The notes below the pieces were generated by a model. That model saw nothing but the letters and a program-made list of their open reading frames with translations. It searched no databases and was not told where the DNA came from. From DATAGZ01 sp036263455 (GTDB lineage: Bacteria; Pseudomonadota; Alphaproteobacteria; Dongiales; Dongiaceae), in assembly GCA_036263455.1 (NCBI GenBank), contig DATAGZ010000007.1, positions 62,001 through 126,000 of the forward strand: a stretch of 64,000 bases of DNA, read 5' to 3'. Position 1 is the first letter of the stretch, and each line of letters starts with the position of its first letter. The translations under genes and the position numbers were made by a program. Below, one piece after another: positions 1 through 7,866 of the stretch.

Positions 1-189
1 AGGCAGGCCGACGATCGCAAACAAGCCAATGACCGTGCGGTCGATCCCCTCTTTCGAGAGCCAATAGGTCAGGGTCGAGCCGGTGATGAGCAGGGGCAGG
101 CCGCTCATGAATCCCAGCAGCAGGATAATGAACAGGCGGGGCCGTCCATAAATCGCCAGCGATGATCGCCAGTCCCGCTCCGTTTTCAT
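1..189 (-). CDS. ampG: AmpG-family muropeptide MFS transporter, N-terminal part
   Basis: Only the first 63 codons are in the window; the gene runs off the left edge. The start ATG is at 189 on the minus strand. The translation has a short basic N-terminus, then a first membrane segment containing GFMSGLPLLITGST, then TYWLSKEGIDRTVIGLFAIVGLP. The SGLP motif after the first helix and the D-R-T-x-IGLFA pattern are characteristic of AmpG-type permeases of the major facilitator superfamily. These import anhydromuropeptides from the periplasm during peptidoglycan recycling. Function is inferred from this N-terminal match only; the rest of the protein cannot be seen. Confidence 0.8.
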   Translation of the reverse strand, partial: MKTERDWRSSLAIYGRPRLFIILLLGFMSGLPLLITGSTLTYWLSKEGIDRTVIGLFAIVGLP

Positions 190-286
190 GATCGGAGTAT
201 AGAACGATCCGTTTTGTCCGTCATGCCCGGCCTGCGCGCTTGGAATAGAATTAAAGCCCTCCCTCTCGACGGAGCAGGTAGTTTAG

Positions 287-330
287 CAAGCCCTCCCCTC
301 GATGGGGGAGGTTGGGTGGGGGGTGATTCA
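287..330. repeat. Dispersed palindromic repeat, copy 1
   Basis: The core CCCTCCCCTCGATGGGGGAGG (291-311, split here only as arms CCTCCCC / GGGGAGG around CGAT) is followed by GTTGGGTGGGG and GTGATTCA. A near-identical unit lies at 439-482. Short CCCTCCCC-GGGGAGGG elements of this type are widespread between genes in many alphaproteobacterial genomes; that is general knowledge, not something this window proves. Confidence 0.65.
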
Positions 331-406
331 AGGTGAAGATTGGAAGTCAGAGGCCTAAGGCCTGACGTAGGACACCCTCACCCGGCTCGGCCCTACCAGC
401 CTCGCC

Positions 407-431
407 ACCCTCTCCCATCAAGGGAGAGGGT
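407..431. repeat. Inverted repeat between the two direct copies
   Basis: Perfect 10-bp arms ACCCTCTCCC (407-416) and GGGAGAGGGT (422-431) flank the loop ATCAA. It looks like the same repeat family in the opposite orientation. No T-run follows on either strand, so it is not an obvious terminator. Confidence 0.6.
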
Positions 432-438
432 AGTTTGT

Positions 439-482
439 TAAGCCCTCCCCCTCGATGGGGGAGGGTTGGGTGGGGTGATTCA
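439..482. repeat. Dispersed palindromic repeat, copy 2
   Basis: The core is CCCTCCCC-CTCGAT-GGGGGAGGG (443-465), followed by TTGGGTGGGG and TGATTCA, matching copy 1 at 287-330 with small length changes. The word GAAGTCAG also follows both copies, so the duplicated unit may extend past the palindrome. Confidence 0.65.
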
Positions 483-542
483 GAAGTCAGAAATCAGGCA
501 GAGAGGGTGCTTATCCGTCCTGCCCTGCCCTTCGGTGATAAT

Positions 543-564
543 AAAAAGGCGGCCGGAGGCCGCC
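543..564 (-). terminator. Rho-independent terminator of rpmG
   Basis: On the minus strand the stem GGCGGCC, loop TCC and stem GGCCGCC are followed directly by a run of five T. It lies 27 bases past the rpmG stop codon and fits an intrinsic terminator for that single-gene transcript. Confidence 0.8.
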
Positions 565-590
565 CTTGTCCGTTACAGGCGCAGATGCCG

Positions 591-758
591 CTATTTAATC
601 TTCGCCTCGCGGAACGGCACGTGCTTGCGCGCGACCGGGTCGTATTTTTTCATCTCGAATTTCTCCGTGCTGGTACGCGGATTCTTCTTGGTCACGTAAT
701 AAAAACCGGTATCGGCCGTGCTGACCAGTTTTATCAAAATGGAATTTGCCTTCGCCAT
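591..758 (-). CDS. rpmG: 50S ribosomal protein L33
   Basis: A 55-residue protein beginning MAKANSILIKLVSTADTGFYY and ending with a basic tail, the usual length for bacterial L33. It belongs to the large ribosomal subunit near the E site. VTKKNPR and KFEMKKYDP are family-typical; the zinc-binding cysteines of C+ L33 proteins are absent, so this is the C- form. The ATG at 758 was chosen over one 24 bases upstream because AAAGAGG lies just before it and homologues begin MAKA. A -35/-10 pair lies at 778-805 and a terminator follows, so it is probably a single-gene unit. Confidence 0.95.
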   Translation of the reverse strand: MAKANSILIKLVSTADTGFYYVTKKNPRTSTEKFEMKKYDPVARKHVPFREAKIK

Positions 759-777
759 GATTGCCTCTTTGGCCCCG

Positions 778-805
778 AACATAGCTGGATGACACGCAAA
801 GTCAA
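778..805 (-). promoter_or_regulatory. Predicted sigma-70 promoter of rpmG
   Basis: On the minus strand TTGACT (800-805) and TATGTT (778-783) are separated by 16 bases. Transcription would start near 771, giving a very short leader that just includes the ribosome-binding site of rpmG. Assigned by match to consensus only. Confidence 0.5.
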
Positions 806-829
806 GTCGTGGCCCAAACTTTTCCTGGC

Positions 830-1468
830 CTATCCGAAGATGGTAGAAAACGCCTTCTCCAGCACGGAATCGAGCTCAGCTGTCGAAATATCGATGCCGA
901 GCGCCGCGAGCGAGGTCACGCCATAGCCCTCGCCGCGAATGCCACAGGGAACGATGCCAGCGAAATGCCGGAGATCGGGCGCGCGGTTGAGGGAAATTCC
1001 GTGATAGCTGATCCAGCGGCGCACCCGAATGCCGATGGCGGCGATCTTGTCCTCGCCATGGGGTCGCGGAACCCACACTCCGACGCGCCCCGGCCGCCTC
1101 TCTCCGATCACGTCCAGCGTGGCCAGAGCGCGGATGATCCATTCCTCGAGATCATGCACGAAGCGACGCAAGTCCCGGCCGCGTTCGTTGAGATCGACCA
1201 TGACATATCCAATCCGCTGGCCAGGACCGTGATAGGTATATTGTCCGCCCCGGCCACTCTCATACACCGGAAGGCCCGCCGCATCCAAAAGATCATGATC
1301 GCGCGCACTTGTCCCAGCAGTATAGAGCGGAGGATGTTCGAGCAGCCAAACGAGCGGCGAGGCCGTGCCGGCCAGGATGGAAGCCACGCGTTCCTCCATC
1401 GCGGCGACCGCGATAGGATACGGAATCAGGGCGTTCTCCCGGCGCCATTCGATATCCTTGCCTGCCAT
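830..1468 (-). CDS. lipB: Lipoyl(octanoyl) transferase LipB
   Basis: A 212-residue octanoyl-[acyl-carrier-protein]-protein N-octanoyltransferase. It moves octanoate from ACP to the lipoyl domains of 2-oxoacid dehydrogenases and the glycine cleavage system, before LipA inserts sulfur. The signature RGGQYTYHGPGQ (about residues 73-84), the lysine in EDKIAAIGIR and the catalytic cysteine in FAGIVPCGI are all present. The frame stays open upstream to 1564, but that would run through the tRNA-Leu gene on the other strand. ATG 1468 gives the normal family N-terminus and avoids the tRNA. The promoter must lie in the short gap before the tRNA. Confidence 0.93.
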   Translation of the reverse strand: MAGKDIEWRRENALIPYPIAVAAMEERVASILAGTASPLVWLLEHPPLYTAGTSARDHDLLDAAGLPVYESGRGGQYTYHGPGQRIGYVMVDLNERGRDLRRFVHDLEEWIIRALATLDVIGERRPGRVGVWVPRPHGEDKIAAIGIRVRRWISYHGISLNRAPDLRHFAGIVPCGIRGEGYGVTSLAALGIDISTAELDSVLEKAFSTIFG

Positions 1469-1512
1469 GCCCCAATTTGCTATGCCGTGGCCACTATTTT
1501 GGCAAGCCCGAT

Positions 1513-1597
1513 GCGGTCGTGGCGGAATTGGTAGACGCGCAGCGTTGAGGTCGCTGTGGGGCAACCCGTGGAAGTTCGAGTCTTCTCGACCGCACCA
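1513..1597 (+). tRNA. tRNA-Leu (anticodon GAG)
   Basis: An 85-nt gene with the acceptor stem GCGGTCG / CGACCGC, discriminator A and encoded CCA end. The anticodon stem CAGCG / CGCTG encloses the loop TTGAGGT, giving anticodon GAG. The long variable arm (TGGGGCAACCCG) is expected of a class II leucine tRNA, and GTTCGAG forms the T loop. It lies between divergent lipB and a convergent dehydrogenase gene that ends 19 bases downstream. Confidence 0.96.
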
Positions 1598-1615
1598 ATC
1601 TATACAATATTGTTG

Positions 1616-2482
1616 CTAAACCTTTTGAAGAAGGTCAATCAGGGAGGACGTGTCCCATCGACCGCCGCCGCGCGCCTGCACCTGAGCATAGAATTGATCG
1701 ACCAGCGCCGTCATGGGAAGAAGCGCGCCGTTCTTGCCGGCCTCGGCAAGACAGATGGCGAGATCCTTGCGCATCCAATCCACCGCAAAGCCAAAATCGA
1801 ACTTGCCCTGAACCATGGTCGCCCCGCGATTTTCCATCTGCCAGGATTGCGCCGCGCCCTTGGAAATCACCTCGAGCAGCCGGTCGGTGTCCAGACCGGC
1901 GCGCTGGGCGAAATTCAATCCCTCCGCCAGGCCCTGCACCACGCCGGCGATGCAGATCTGGTTGACCATCTTGGCCATTTGTCCCCCGCCTGCTTCGCCC
2001 ATGCGCACGCAGGTGCGCCCATAGGCCATCATCGCGGGTTGGGCAATATCGAAGACCGCTTTCTCTCCGCCCACCATGATCGTGAGCCGTCCCTGCTCGG
2101 CCCCCGCCTGCCCACCCGAAACCGGGGCATCCAGGAAACCCAGGCCGCGTTCGCGCGCCGCCTGGTCAAGCCTGCGCGCCAGATCGGCCGAGGCGGTGGT
2201 GTGATCGACGAAGATTGCACCCTTTTCCATGGCACCGAAAGCCCCCGACGGGCCGAGCGCGACTTCCTCCACGTCACGGTCGCGGCCGACGCAGCAAAAG
2301 ACGATCTCGGCGTTCCGCGCGGCCTCCGCCGGCGACGGCGCGACCGTTCCCGTGAAGCTTTCCTGCCAACGCGCGGCCTTGGCCGCGGTGCGGTTATAGA
2401 CCGTGACCGTATGCCCTGCGCGTGCCAGATGGCTGGCCATGGGATAGCCCATGACGCCAAGGCCAAGAAAGGCGACCTTCAT
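1616..2482 (-). CDS. NAD(P)-binding beta-hydroxyacid dehydrogenase (3-hydroxyisobutyrate dehydrogenase family)
   Basis: A 288-residue oxidoreductase of the family that includes 3-hydroxyisobutyrate dehydrogenase (valine breakdown) and tartronate semialdehyde reductase. The N-terminal Rossmann motif GLGVMGYPMA, the substrate-binding DAPVSGG (about residue 118) and the catalytic lysine in GGGQMAKMVNQ (about residue 170) are intact. The helical C-terminal half is of normal length. It starts 10 bases after the ssb stop on the same strand, so the two are probably cotranscribed, although the functions are unrelated. The sequence does not tell which substrate is used. Confidence 0.8.
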   Translation of the reverse strand: MKVAFLGLGVMGYPMASHLARAGHTVTVYNRTAAKAARWQESFTGTVAPSPAEAARNAEIVFCCVGRDRDVEEVALGPSGAFGAMEKGAIFVDHTTASADLARRLDQAARERGLGFLDAPVSGGQAGAEQGRLTIMVGGEKAVFDIAQPAMMAYGRTCVRMGEAGGGQMAKMVNQICIAGVVQGLAEGLNFAQRAGLDTDRLLEVISKGAAQSWQMENRGATMVQGKFDFGFAVDWMRKDLAICLAEAGKNGALLPMTALVDQFYAQVQARGGGRWDTSSLIDLLQKV

Positions 2483-2492
2483 GGCTCAGTCC

Positions 2493-2954
2493 CTAGAACG
2501 GGATTTCGTCGTCCAGATCGGGGCCGGGACCAGGCCCGCCGGATCGGGCGCCGCTAAAGCCGCCTTCCGACCCGATTTCACCACCCGCAGCACCGCCGCC
2601 ACCACGCCCATCGAGCATGGTCAAGTCACCGCGATAATTCTGAAGCACGATCTCGGTCGAATAGCGTTCCTGGCCGCTCTGGTCGGTCCATTTGCGCGTC
2701 TGCAATTGCCCTTCGACATAGATCTTGGCGCCTTTTTTCAGGTAGCGCTCGATCACATCGACCAGCCTGTCGTTGAAGACCACCACACGGTGCCATTCGG
2801 TCTTTTCCCGCCGCTCCTGGGTCTGCTTGTCGCGCCAGGTCTCGGAAGTCGCGACCGATAACTGAGCGATTTTTCCGCCGTTTTGCGTGGTACGGATTTC
2901 CGGGTCTCGACCGAGATTACCCACCAGAATGACCTTGTTGACGCTGCCTGCCAT
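2493..2954 (-). CDS. ssb: Single-stranded DNA-binding protein
   Basis: A 153-residue SSB with an N-terminal OB fold (about residues 1-110; MAGSVNKVILVGNLGRDPE, then WHRVVVFN and YVEGQLQTRKW). A glycine-rich disordered linker follows, and the acidic tip DLDDEIPF binds partner proteins. It coats single-stranded DNA during replication, recombination and repair. ATG 2954 is preceded by GAGGGAAG; the frame is open 63 bases further upstream but homologues begin at MAGSVNK. It is divergent from uvrA across 77 bases, a classic arrangement. I see no alphaproteobacterial LexA box (GTTC-N7-GTTC or GAAC-N7-GAAC) there. Confidence 0.95.
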   Translation of the reverse strand: MAGSVNKVILVGNLGRDPEIRTTQNGGKIAQLSVATSETWRDKQTQERREKTEWHRVVVFNDRLVDVIERYLKKGAKIYVEGQLQTRKWTDQSGQERYSTEIVLQNYRGDLTMLDGRGGGGAAGGEIGSEGGFSGARSGGPGPGPDLDDEIPF

Positions 2955-3031
2955 ATCTTCCCTCGTATCTTTGCGGTAATAAGCATGGATTTTGCGCGCA
3001 ATAAAGCATAATCTCACGTCCCCATACGCCG

Positions 3032-5893
3032 ATGACAGCTTTAACGAGAATATCCGTTCGCGGCGCCCGCGAGCACAATCTCCAGAATATCGATGTCGAC
3101 ATGCCGAGGAACGCCCTGGTGGTGCTGACCGGCCTGTCGGGATCGGGCAAATCCTCTCTGGCCTTCGATACCATCTATGCCGAGGGCCAGCGGCGCTATG
3201 TCGAAAGCTTGTCCGCCTATGCGCGGCAATTCCTGGAATTGATGCAGAAGCCCGAGGTCGATTCGATCGAAGGCCTGTCGCCCGCCATCTCGATCGAGCA
3301 AAAGACCACTTCGCGCAATCCGCGCTCCACGGTCGGCACCGTTACCGAGATCTATGATTACTTGCGGCTGCTTTATGCGCGCATCGGCATTCCCTACTCT
3401 CCGGCCACCGGCCTGCCCATCGAAAGCCAGACCGTCAGCCAGATGGTCGACCGGCTGGCCAGCCTCAAGGAAGGGGCGCGCTTTTATATTCTGGCGCCGA
3501 TCGTGCGCGGTCGGAAGGGCGAATACCGCAAGGAGCTGGCCGAGATGCAGAAACGCGGCTTCACCCGCGCCCGCATCGATGGCACTTTCCATGAGATCGC
3601 GGACGCACCGGCGCTCGACAAGAAAATCAAGCACGATATCGAGATCGTCGTGGATCGCATCGTGCTCAAGCCAGGACTGGAAAACCGCCTGGCCCAAAGC
3701 GTGGAGACGGCGCTCGAGTTGGGCGATGGTCTGCTCTATGCCGACATGGCCGCCAAGGAGGGCCAGACCGGCGAGCGGATTGTCTTTTCCGCGCGTTTCG
3801 CCTGCCCGGTCTCGGGTTTCACTATCGACGAGATTGAACCGCGGCTCTTCTCCTTCAACAATCCCTTCGGCGCCTGCCCCGCCTGCGACGGCCTGGGCAG
3901 CAAGATGTATTTCGATCCGGAACTCGTCGTTCCCGACAAGAGCAAGACCCTGCGCAAGGGCGCCATTGCGCCCTGGGCCAACAGCAGCTCGCATTATTAC
4001 GAACAGGCACTGGCGAGCCTCGCCAAGCATTTCAAGTTCAGCCTGGATAAGCCCTGGAAAGATCTCACCGAAAAAGTGCGCGATATCCTGCTCTATGGTT
4101 CGGAAGACAGCGTTGCCATGACCTTCGAGGATGGCAAGCGCTCCTATACGACGCGGCGTCCGTTCGAAGGTATCATCAAGAACATGGAGCGGCGCTTTCG
4201 CGAAACCGATTCCGCGTGGATTCGGGAGGAGCTCGGCCGGTACCAGGCTACCCATCTCTGCGAAGCCTGCGGGGGGCAGCGGCTCAAACCCGAAGCGTTG
4301 GCAGTCAAGATCGATGGGCTGAATATCGCGCAGGCCACCGATATGTCGATTGCCGAGGCGGACGAATGGTACCGCGCGCTCGATCAGAAATTGAGCCCCA
4401 AGCATCGCGAAATCGCCCAGCGTATTCTGAAAGAGATCAAGGAGCGGCTCGGCTTCCTCAACAGCGTCGGGCTGGGCTATCTGACCCTCAGCCGCGCCTC
4501 GGGCACACTCTCGGGCGGCGAAAGCCAGCGCATCCGCCTCGCCTCGCAGATCGGTTCGGGCCTCACCGGAGTCCTCTATGTGCTGGACGAACCGTCGATC
4601 GGGTTGCATCAGCGCGACAATGACCGGCTGCTCGCCACGCTCAAGCGGCTACGCGATCTTGGCAACAGCGTGCTGGTCGTCGAACATGACGAGGATGCAA
4701 TCCGCGCGGCGGATTATCTTATCGATATGGGCCCGGGCGCCGGCCGCCACGGCGGCAAGGTCGTCGCGCATGGCACGCCCGCCGAGGTGATGAAAACCGA
4801 TTCGCTCACCGCCCAATATTTGACAGGACGGCGAACTATCCCGATACCTTCGCAGCGCCGTATCGGCAATGGCGGCGCGTTGAAGATCCGCGGCGCGCGG
4901 GCCAACAATCTCAAGAATATCGATGTCGATATCCCCCTGGGCGTCTTCACCTGTGTGACTGGAGTGTCCGGCGGCGGCAAGTCCACCCTGGTCATCGAGA
5001 CACTCTATAATGCGCTCGCGCGCAAGCTCAATGACGCGCGGCTGATCCCTGGCGCGCATAATTCGATCGAAGGCATGGAATATCTCGACAAGGTCATCGA
5101 TATCGACCAGTCGCCCATAGGACGTACGCCGCGCTCCAACCCGGCCACCTATACCGGCGCCTTCACCCCAATCCGTGACTGGTTCGCGGGCCTGCCCGAG
5201 GCGCAGGCGCGCGGCTACAAGCCGGGACGGTTCTCTTTCAACGTCAAGGGCGGGCGGTGCGAGGCATGCGAAGGGGACGGCGTTATCAAGATCGAAATGC
5301 ATTTCCTGCCCGACGTCTATGTCCAATGCGATCAGTGCAAGGGCAAGCGCTATAATCGCGAGACGTTGGAAGTCACCTTCAAGGGCAAGAGCATCGCCGA
5401 TATCCTCGATATGACCGTCGATGATGGCGTCGAATTCTTCAAAGCGGTCCCGGCGGTGCGCGACAAGCTGCTCATGCTGCAAGAGGTCGGCTTGGGTTAT
5501 GTCCATGTCGGCCAGGCAGCGACCACGCTTTCAGGTGGCGAAGCCCAACGGGTGAAGCTCGCCAAGGAACTGGCGCGGCGCGCGACCGGTAAGACGCTCT
5601 ATATCCTAGATGAGCCGACCACGGGCCTGCATTTCGAGGATGTCCGCAAGCTTCTCGACGTCTTGCATCGGCTGGTCGATCAGGGCAATAGCGTCTTAGT
5701 GATCGAACATAATCTCGAGGTCATCAAGACCGCCGACTGGATCATCGATCTCGGCCCCGAAGGGGGAAATGGCGGCGGCTATGTCGTAGCCAAGGGCACG
5801 CCGGAAGATATCGCGCGGGCGGGAAATTCCTATACCGGCACCTATCTCGCGCCTTATCTCGGCAAGAAACTAGCGCGCCAGCGGCGGAGCTGA
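3032..5893 (+). CDS. uvrA: Excinuclease ABC subunit A
   Basis: A 953-residue UvrA, the damage-recognition ATPase of nucleotide excision repair that loads UvrB on DNA. Two ABC modules are present: Walker A GLSGSGKSS near residue 34 with signature LSGGESQ near 494, and Walker A GVSGGGKST near 643 with signature LSGGEAQ near 832. The second zinc module (CEAC about residue 743, CDQC about 766) is complete. In the first, the pair usually written CxxC reads CPVS (about residue 260) before CPAC; I recall the same CPVSGFTI in other alphaproteobacterial UvrA proteins. Divergent from ssb; its own promoter is not obvious. Confidence 0.97.
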   Translation: MTALTRISVRGAREHNLQNIDVDMPRNALVVLTGLSGSGKSSLAFDTIYAEGQRRYVESLSAYARQFLELMQKPEVDSIEGLSPAISIEQKTTSRNPRSTVGTVTEIYDYLRLLYARIGIPYSPATGLPIESQTVSQMVDRLASLKEGARFYILAPIVRGRKGEYRKELAEMQKRGFTRARIDGTFHEIADAPALDKKIKHDIEIVVDRIVLKPGLENRLAQSVETALELGDGLLYADMAAKEGQTGERIVFSARFACPVSGFTIDEIEPRLFSFNNPFGACPACDGLGSKMYFDPELVVPDKSKTLRKGAIAPWANSSSHYYEQALASLAKHFKFSLDKPWKDLTEKVRDILLYGSEDSVAMTFEDGKRSYTTRRPFEGIIKNMERRFRETDSAWIREELGRYQATHLCEACGGQRLKPEALAVKIDGLNIAQATDMSIAEADEWYRALDQKLSPKHREIAQRILKEIKERLGFLNSVGLGYLTLSRASGTLSGGESQRIRLASQIGSGLTGVLYVLDEPSIGLHQRDNDRLLATLKRLRDLGNSVLVVEHDEDAIRAADYLIDMGPGAGRHGGKVVAHGTPAEVMKTDSLTAQYLTGRRTIPIPSQRRIGNGGALKIRGARANNLKNIDVDIPLGVFTCVTGVSGGGKSTLVIETLYNALARKLNDARLIPGAHNSIEGMEYLDKVIDIDQSPIGRTPRSNPATYTGAFTPIRDWFAGLPEAQARGYKPGRFSFNVKGGRCEACEGDGVIKIEMHFLPDVYVQCDQCKGKRYNRETLEVTFKGKSIADILDMTVDDGVEFFKAVPAVRDKLLMLQEVGLGYVHVGQAATTLSGGEAQRVKLAKELARRATGKTLYILDEPTTGLHFEDVRKLLDVLHRLVDQGNSVLVIEHNLEVIKTADWIIDLGPEGGNGGGYVVAKGTPEDIARAGNSYTGTYLAPYLGKKLARQRRS

Positions 5894-5971
5894 AGGATAG
5901 CGGCTCAAACCTCGCGCTAAGATTTGCGAAGATGTATGTAATCCGCCGCGCATAGCCAACCCCTCAATGCT

Positions 5972-6952
5972 ATGCTACATAGGCGTATGACGCGCTTTTT
6001 CTCCTGGTTAGCGTCCTGGCCGGCCCTAGTGTTACTTCTCACCGCAAGCTGCGATACACACGATCCCATGGTCTATCTGGGTTACGTCGAGGGCGATTAT
6101 ATCTATGTATCCTTTCAGCAATCTGGGCAGATCGTATCGCTGGCGGTTGAGCGCGGCGACATGGTCATGGCCGGTCAGCTCATCGGCCGGCTGGACGACA
6201 CCGAGGTGCGTGCTACTCTAGCCCAGGTTCAGGCGGAGCTCGCTGAACAGCAGGCCAGGCTGGCCGACCTGCTCAAGGGCGAGCGTCCCGAGGAACTCGA
6301 AATCATGCGCGCCCAGATCGACCAGGCCAAGGCTGCGCTGCGGCGCTCCGAGCCCGACGTCGCGCGTCGGCGCGAGCTGGTCAAGCGCCGTTTCGATACC
6401 CAGGCGAATCTCGACGTGGCGGAATCCCAGATCGCCAACGACAGGAACAAGCTCGCCGAGATGGAGGCACGGCTTCACGCGGCAGAGATGCCTGCCCGCT
6501 CTGACCAGATCGATGCGGCGCGCGCGGCTATCGCCACCCGGCAGGCCGCGATACGGCAGGTCGAATGGCGGCGCACCCTATATGACGCTTATGCGCCCGA
6601 GGCGGGACGTATCGAGGACGTCTATTTCCGCCCCGGCGAGCGGGTCATGGCCAACCAGCCGATTGTCCAGCTTCTTCCACCGGGACGGGTCAAGCTGCGC
6701 TTCTACGTTCCCGAAACGATTCTCGGACAATTGCATGTGGGCCAGGCGGTCACGGTGAACTGCGACGGCTGCGCCCAGGGCCTGAAGGCCCATGTCCGCT
6801 TCCTCGCACACCAGGCAGAGTATACGCCGCCGGTTATCTATAGCCGCGAAAGCCGCGCCAAGCTCGTTTATCTTGTCGAAGCAGTGCCCGACGATCTCGG
6901 TCAACCCTGGCATCCCGGCCAGCCCGTCGATATTCGGCTCAAGCAGCGATGA
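5972..6952 (+). CDS. HlyD/EmrA-type periplasmic adaptor of an ABC exporter
   Basis: A 326-residue membrane fusion protein of the YbhG/YhiI type. It has an N-terminal hydrophobic segment ending near TASC (a weak lipobox), a beta-barrel/lipoyl half-motif (GQIVSLAVERGDMV), a long alpha-helical hairpin (residues about 80-190, charge-rich, coiled coil), the second lipoyl half (AGRIEDVYFRPGERV) and a C-terminal barrel. It would link an inner-membrane exporter to the outer membrane. ATG 5972 gives MLHRRMTRFF; ATG 5987 is an equally possible start. Its stop overlaps the next ATG by four bases (ATGA), so the three exporter genes are translationally coupled. Confidence 0.82.
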   Translation: MLHRRMTRFFSWLASWPALVLLLTASCDTHDPMVYLGYVEGDYIYVSFQQSGQIVSLAVERGDMVMAGQLIGRLDDTEVRATLAQVQAELAEQQARLADLLKGERPEELEIMRAQIDQAKAALRRSEPDVARRRELVKRRFDTQANLDVAESQIANDRNKLAEMEARLHAAEMPARSDQIDAARAAIATRQAAIRQVEWRRTLYDAYAPEAGRIEDVYFRPGERVMANQPIVQLLPPGRVKLRFYVPETILGQLHVGQAVTVNCDGCAQGLKAHVRFLAHQAEYTPPVIYSRESRAKLVYLVEAVPDDLGQPWHPGQPVDIRLKQR

Positions 6953-7866
6953 TTGCCATCGATGTACACAATCTCAGCAAAAGTTTCGGCAGTCATCGCG
7001 CCGTGGACAATGTCACGCTGCAGGTAGCCGCGGGTACAATTTGCGGCTTCCTCGGGCCCAATGGCAGCGGCAAGACCACAACGATCCGTATGCTGTGCGG
7101 GCTTCTCTCGCCGGACGGGGGCAGCGGCACCTGCCTCGATTTGGATATCCGCACCCAATCGGAAAAGATTCGCCGCAATGCGGGATACATGACCCAGCGG
7201 TTTAGCCTTTACGAAGACCTGACCATTCGTGAAAACCTGCTTTTTGTTGCCCGCCTTTACGAACTGGATCGCGCGGCCGCAAGAGTAGATGCAGCGCTCG
7301 ACGAGCTTGGCCTTTCCGATCGCGCCCGCCAGCTCGCCGGCACCCTATCGGGCGGGTGGAGACAGCGGCTGGCACTGGCGGCGTGCGTGCTGCATGAGCC
7401 GAAACTGCTGCTGCTCGATGAACCGACCGCCGGCGTCGACCCCAAGGCGCGCCGCGACTTCTGGGGCCAGATTCACGAGCTGGCGGACCGTGGCGTCACG
7501 ATCCTCGTCAGCACCCATTACATGGATGAGGCGGAACGGTGCCATGAGATCGCCTATATTGCCAACGGCCATCTGATCGCCAAGGGCACGATGCAGGATA
7601 TTATCGGCAAGAGCGGCCTGCACGCCTTCTGGGTGGAGGGGCCGCATCTTGCGAATCTCGCGAGGACGCTCATCGGATTGCCCGGCATCGCCCTGGTCGC
7701 GACCTTCGGAGCCAGACTACATGTGTGCGGCACGGATCTGAACCAGCTTCGCCATGCACTCCATCCATATAGGGAAGATCCGCGCTATCGCTGGCAGGAA
7801 GCGGAGGCAAGCTTGGAAGATGTCTTTATTCATCTTCTCAACGAGACCGGAGAAAGCCGGCCATGA
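6949..7866 (+). CDS. ABC exporter ATP-binding protein (YbhF/DrrA-like)
   Basis: A 305-residue ATPase with one ABC domain (about residues 1-220). It has Walker A GPNGSGKTT, Q-loop region GYMTQRFSLYEDLT, signature LSGGWRQRL, Walker B LLLLDEPTAGVD and the switch histidine in VSTHYMDEAERC. A C-terminal extension of about 80 residues of the DUF4162 kind is typical of ABC-2 exporters for drugs or lipids. It overlaps its HlyD partner upstream and the permease downstream by ATGA. Energises the permease encoded at 7863-8996. The substrate cannot be inferred. Confidence 0.88.
   Translation: MIAIDVHNLSKSFGSHRAVDNVTLQVAAGTICGFLGPNGSGKTTTIRMLCGLLSPDGGSGTCLDLDIRTQSEKIRRNAGYMTQRFSLYEDLTIRENLLFVARLYELDRAAARVDAALDELGLSDRARQLAGTLSGGWRQRLALAACVLHEPKLLLLDEPTAGVDPKARRDFWGQIHELADRGVTILVSTHYMDEAERCHEIAYIANGHLIAKGTMQDIIGKSGLHAFWVEGPHLANLARTLIGLPGIALVATFGARLHVCGTDLNQLRHALHPYREDPRYRWQEAEASLEDVFIHLLNETGESRP

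Larger units (their letters stand above)
190..590. other. Non-coding spacer with short repeats between ampG and rpmG
   Basis: About 400 bases without a convincing gene. It holds two direct copies of a C-rich/G-rich palindromic repeat (287-330 and 439-482), a related hairpin between them (407-431) and the rpmG terminator (543-564). A CCGTCATGCCCGG string at 218-230 resembles the left arm of the REP-like element at 54205. Open frames across this stretch on the plus strand run through repeats and through rpmG and lipB antisense, and look spurious. Confidence 0.7.

Noticed and set aside
1469..1564. Extended N-terminus of lipB
   Set aside because: It would run through the tRNA-Leu gene and is not homologous to LipB.
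1513..1597. tRNA-Leu as an integration site for a mobile element
   Set aside because: No integrase, no repeated 3' tRNA end and no island-like genes follow; the neighbours are housekeeping.
1556..2557. Long open frame on the plus strand opposite the dehydrogenase gene
   Set aside because: Typical antisense frame in GC-rich DNA; the minus-strand protein has complete family motifs. The same applies to long frames opposite uvrA, dnaK, yejA, ftsK, ptsI and the ALDH gene.
2955..3031. Expected SOS box between ssb and uvrA
   Set aside because: No GTTC-N7-GTTC or GAAC-N7-GAAC was found in the 77-bp spacer.
3800..3900. Missing second zinc cysteine (CPVS) in UvrA as a defect
   Set aside because: I recall the same CPVSGFTI in other alphaproteobacterial UvrA proteins, so it is probably a clade trait rather than a mutation.
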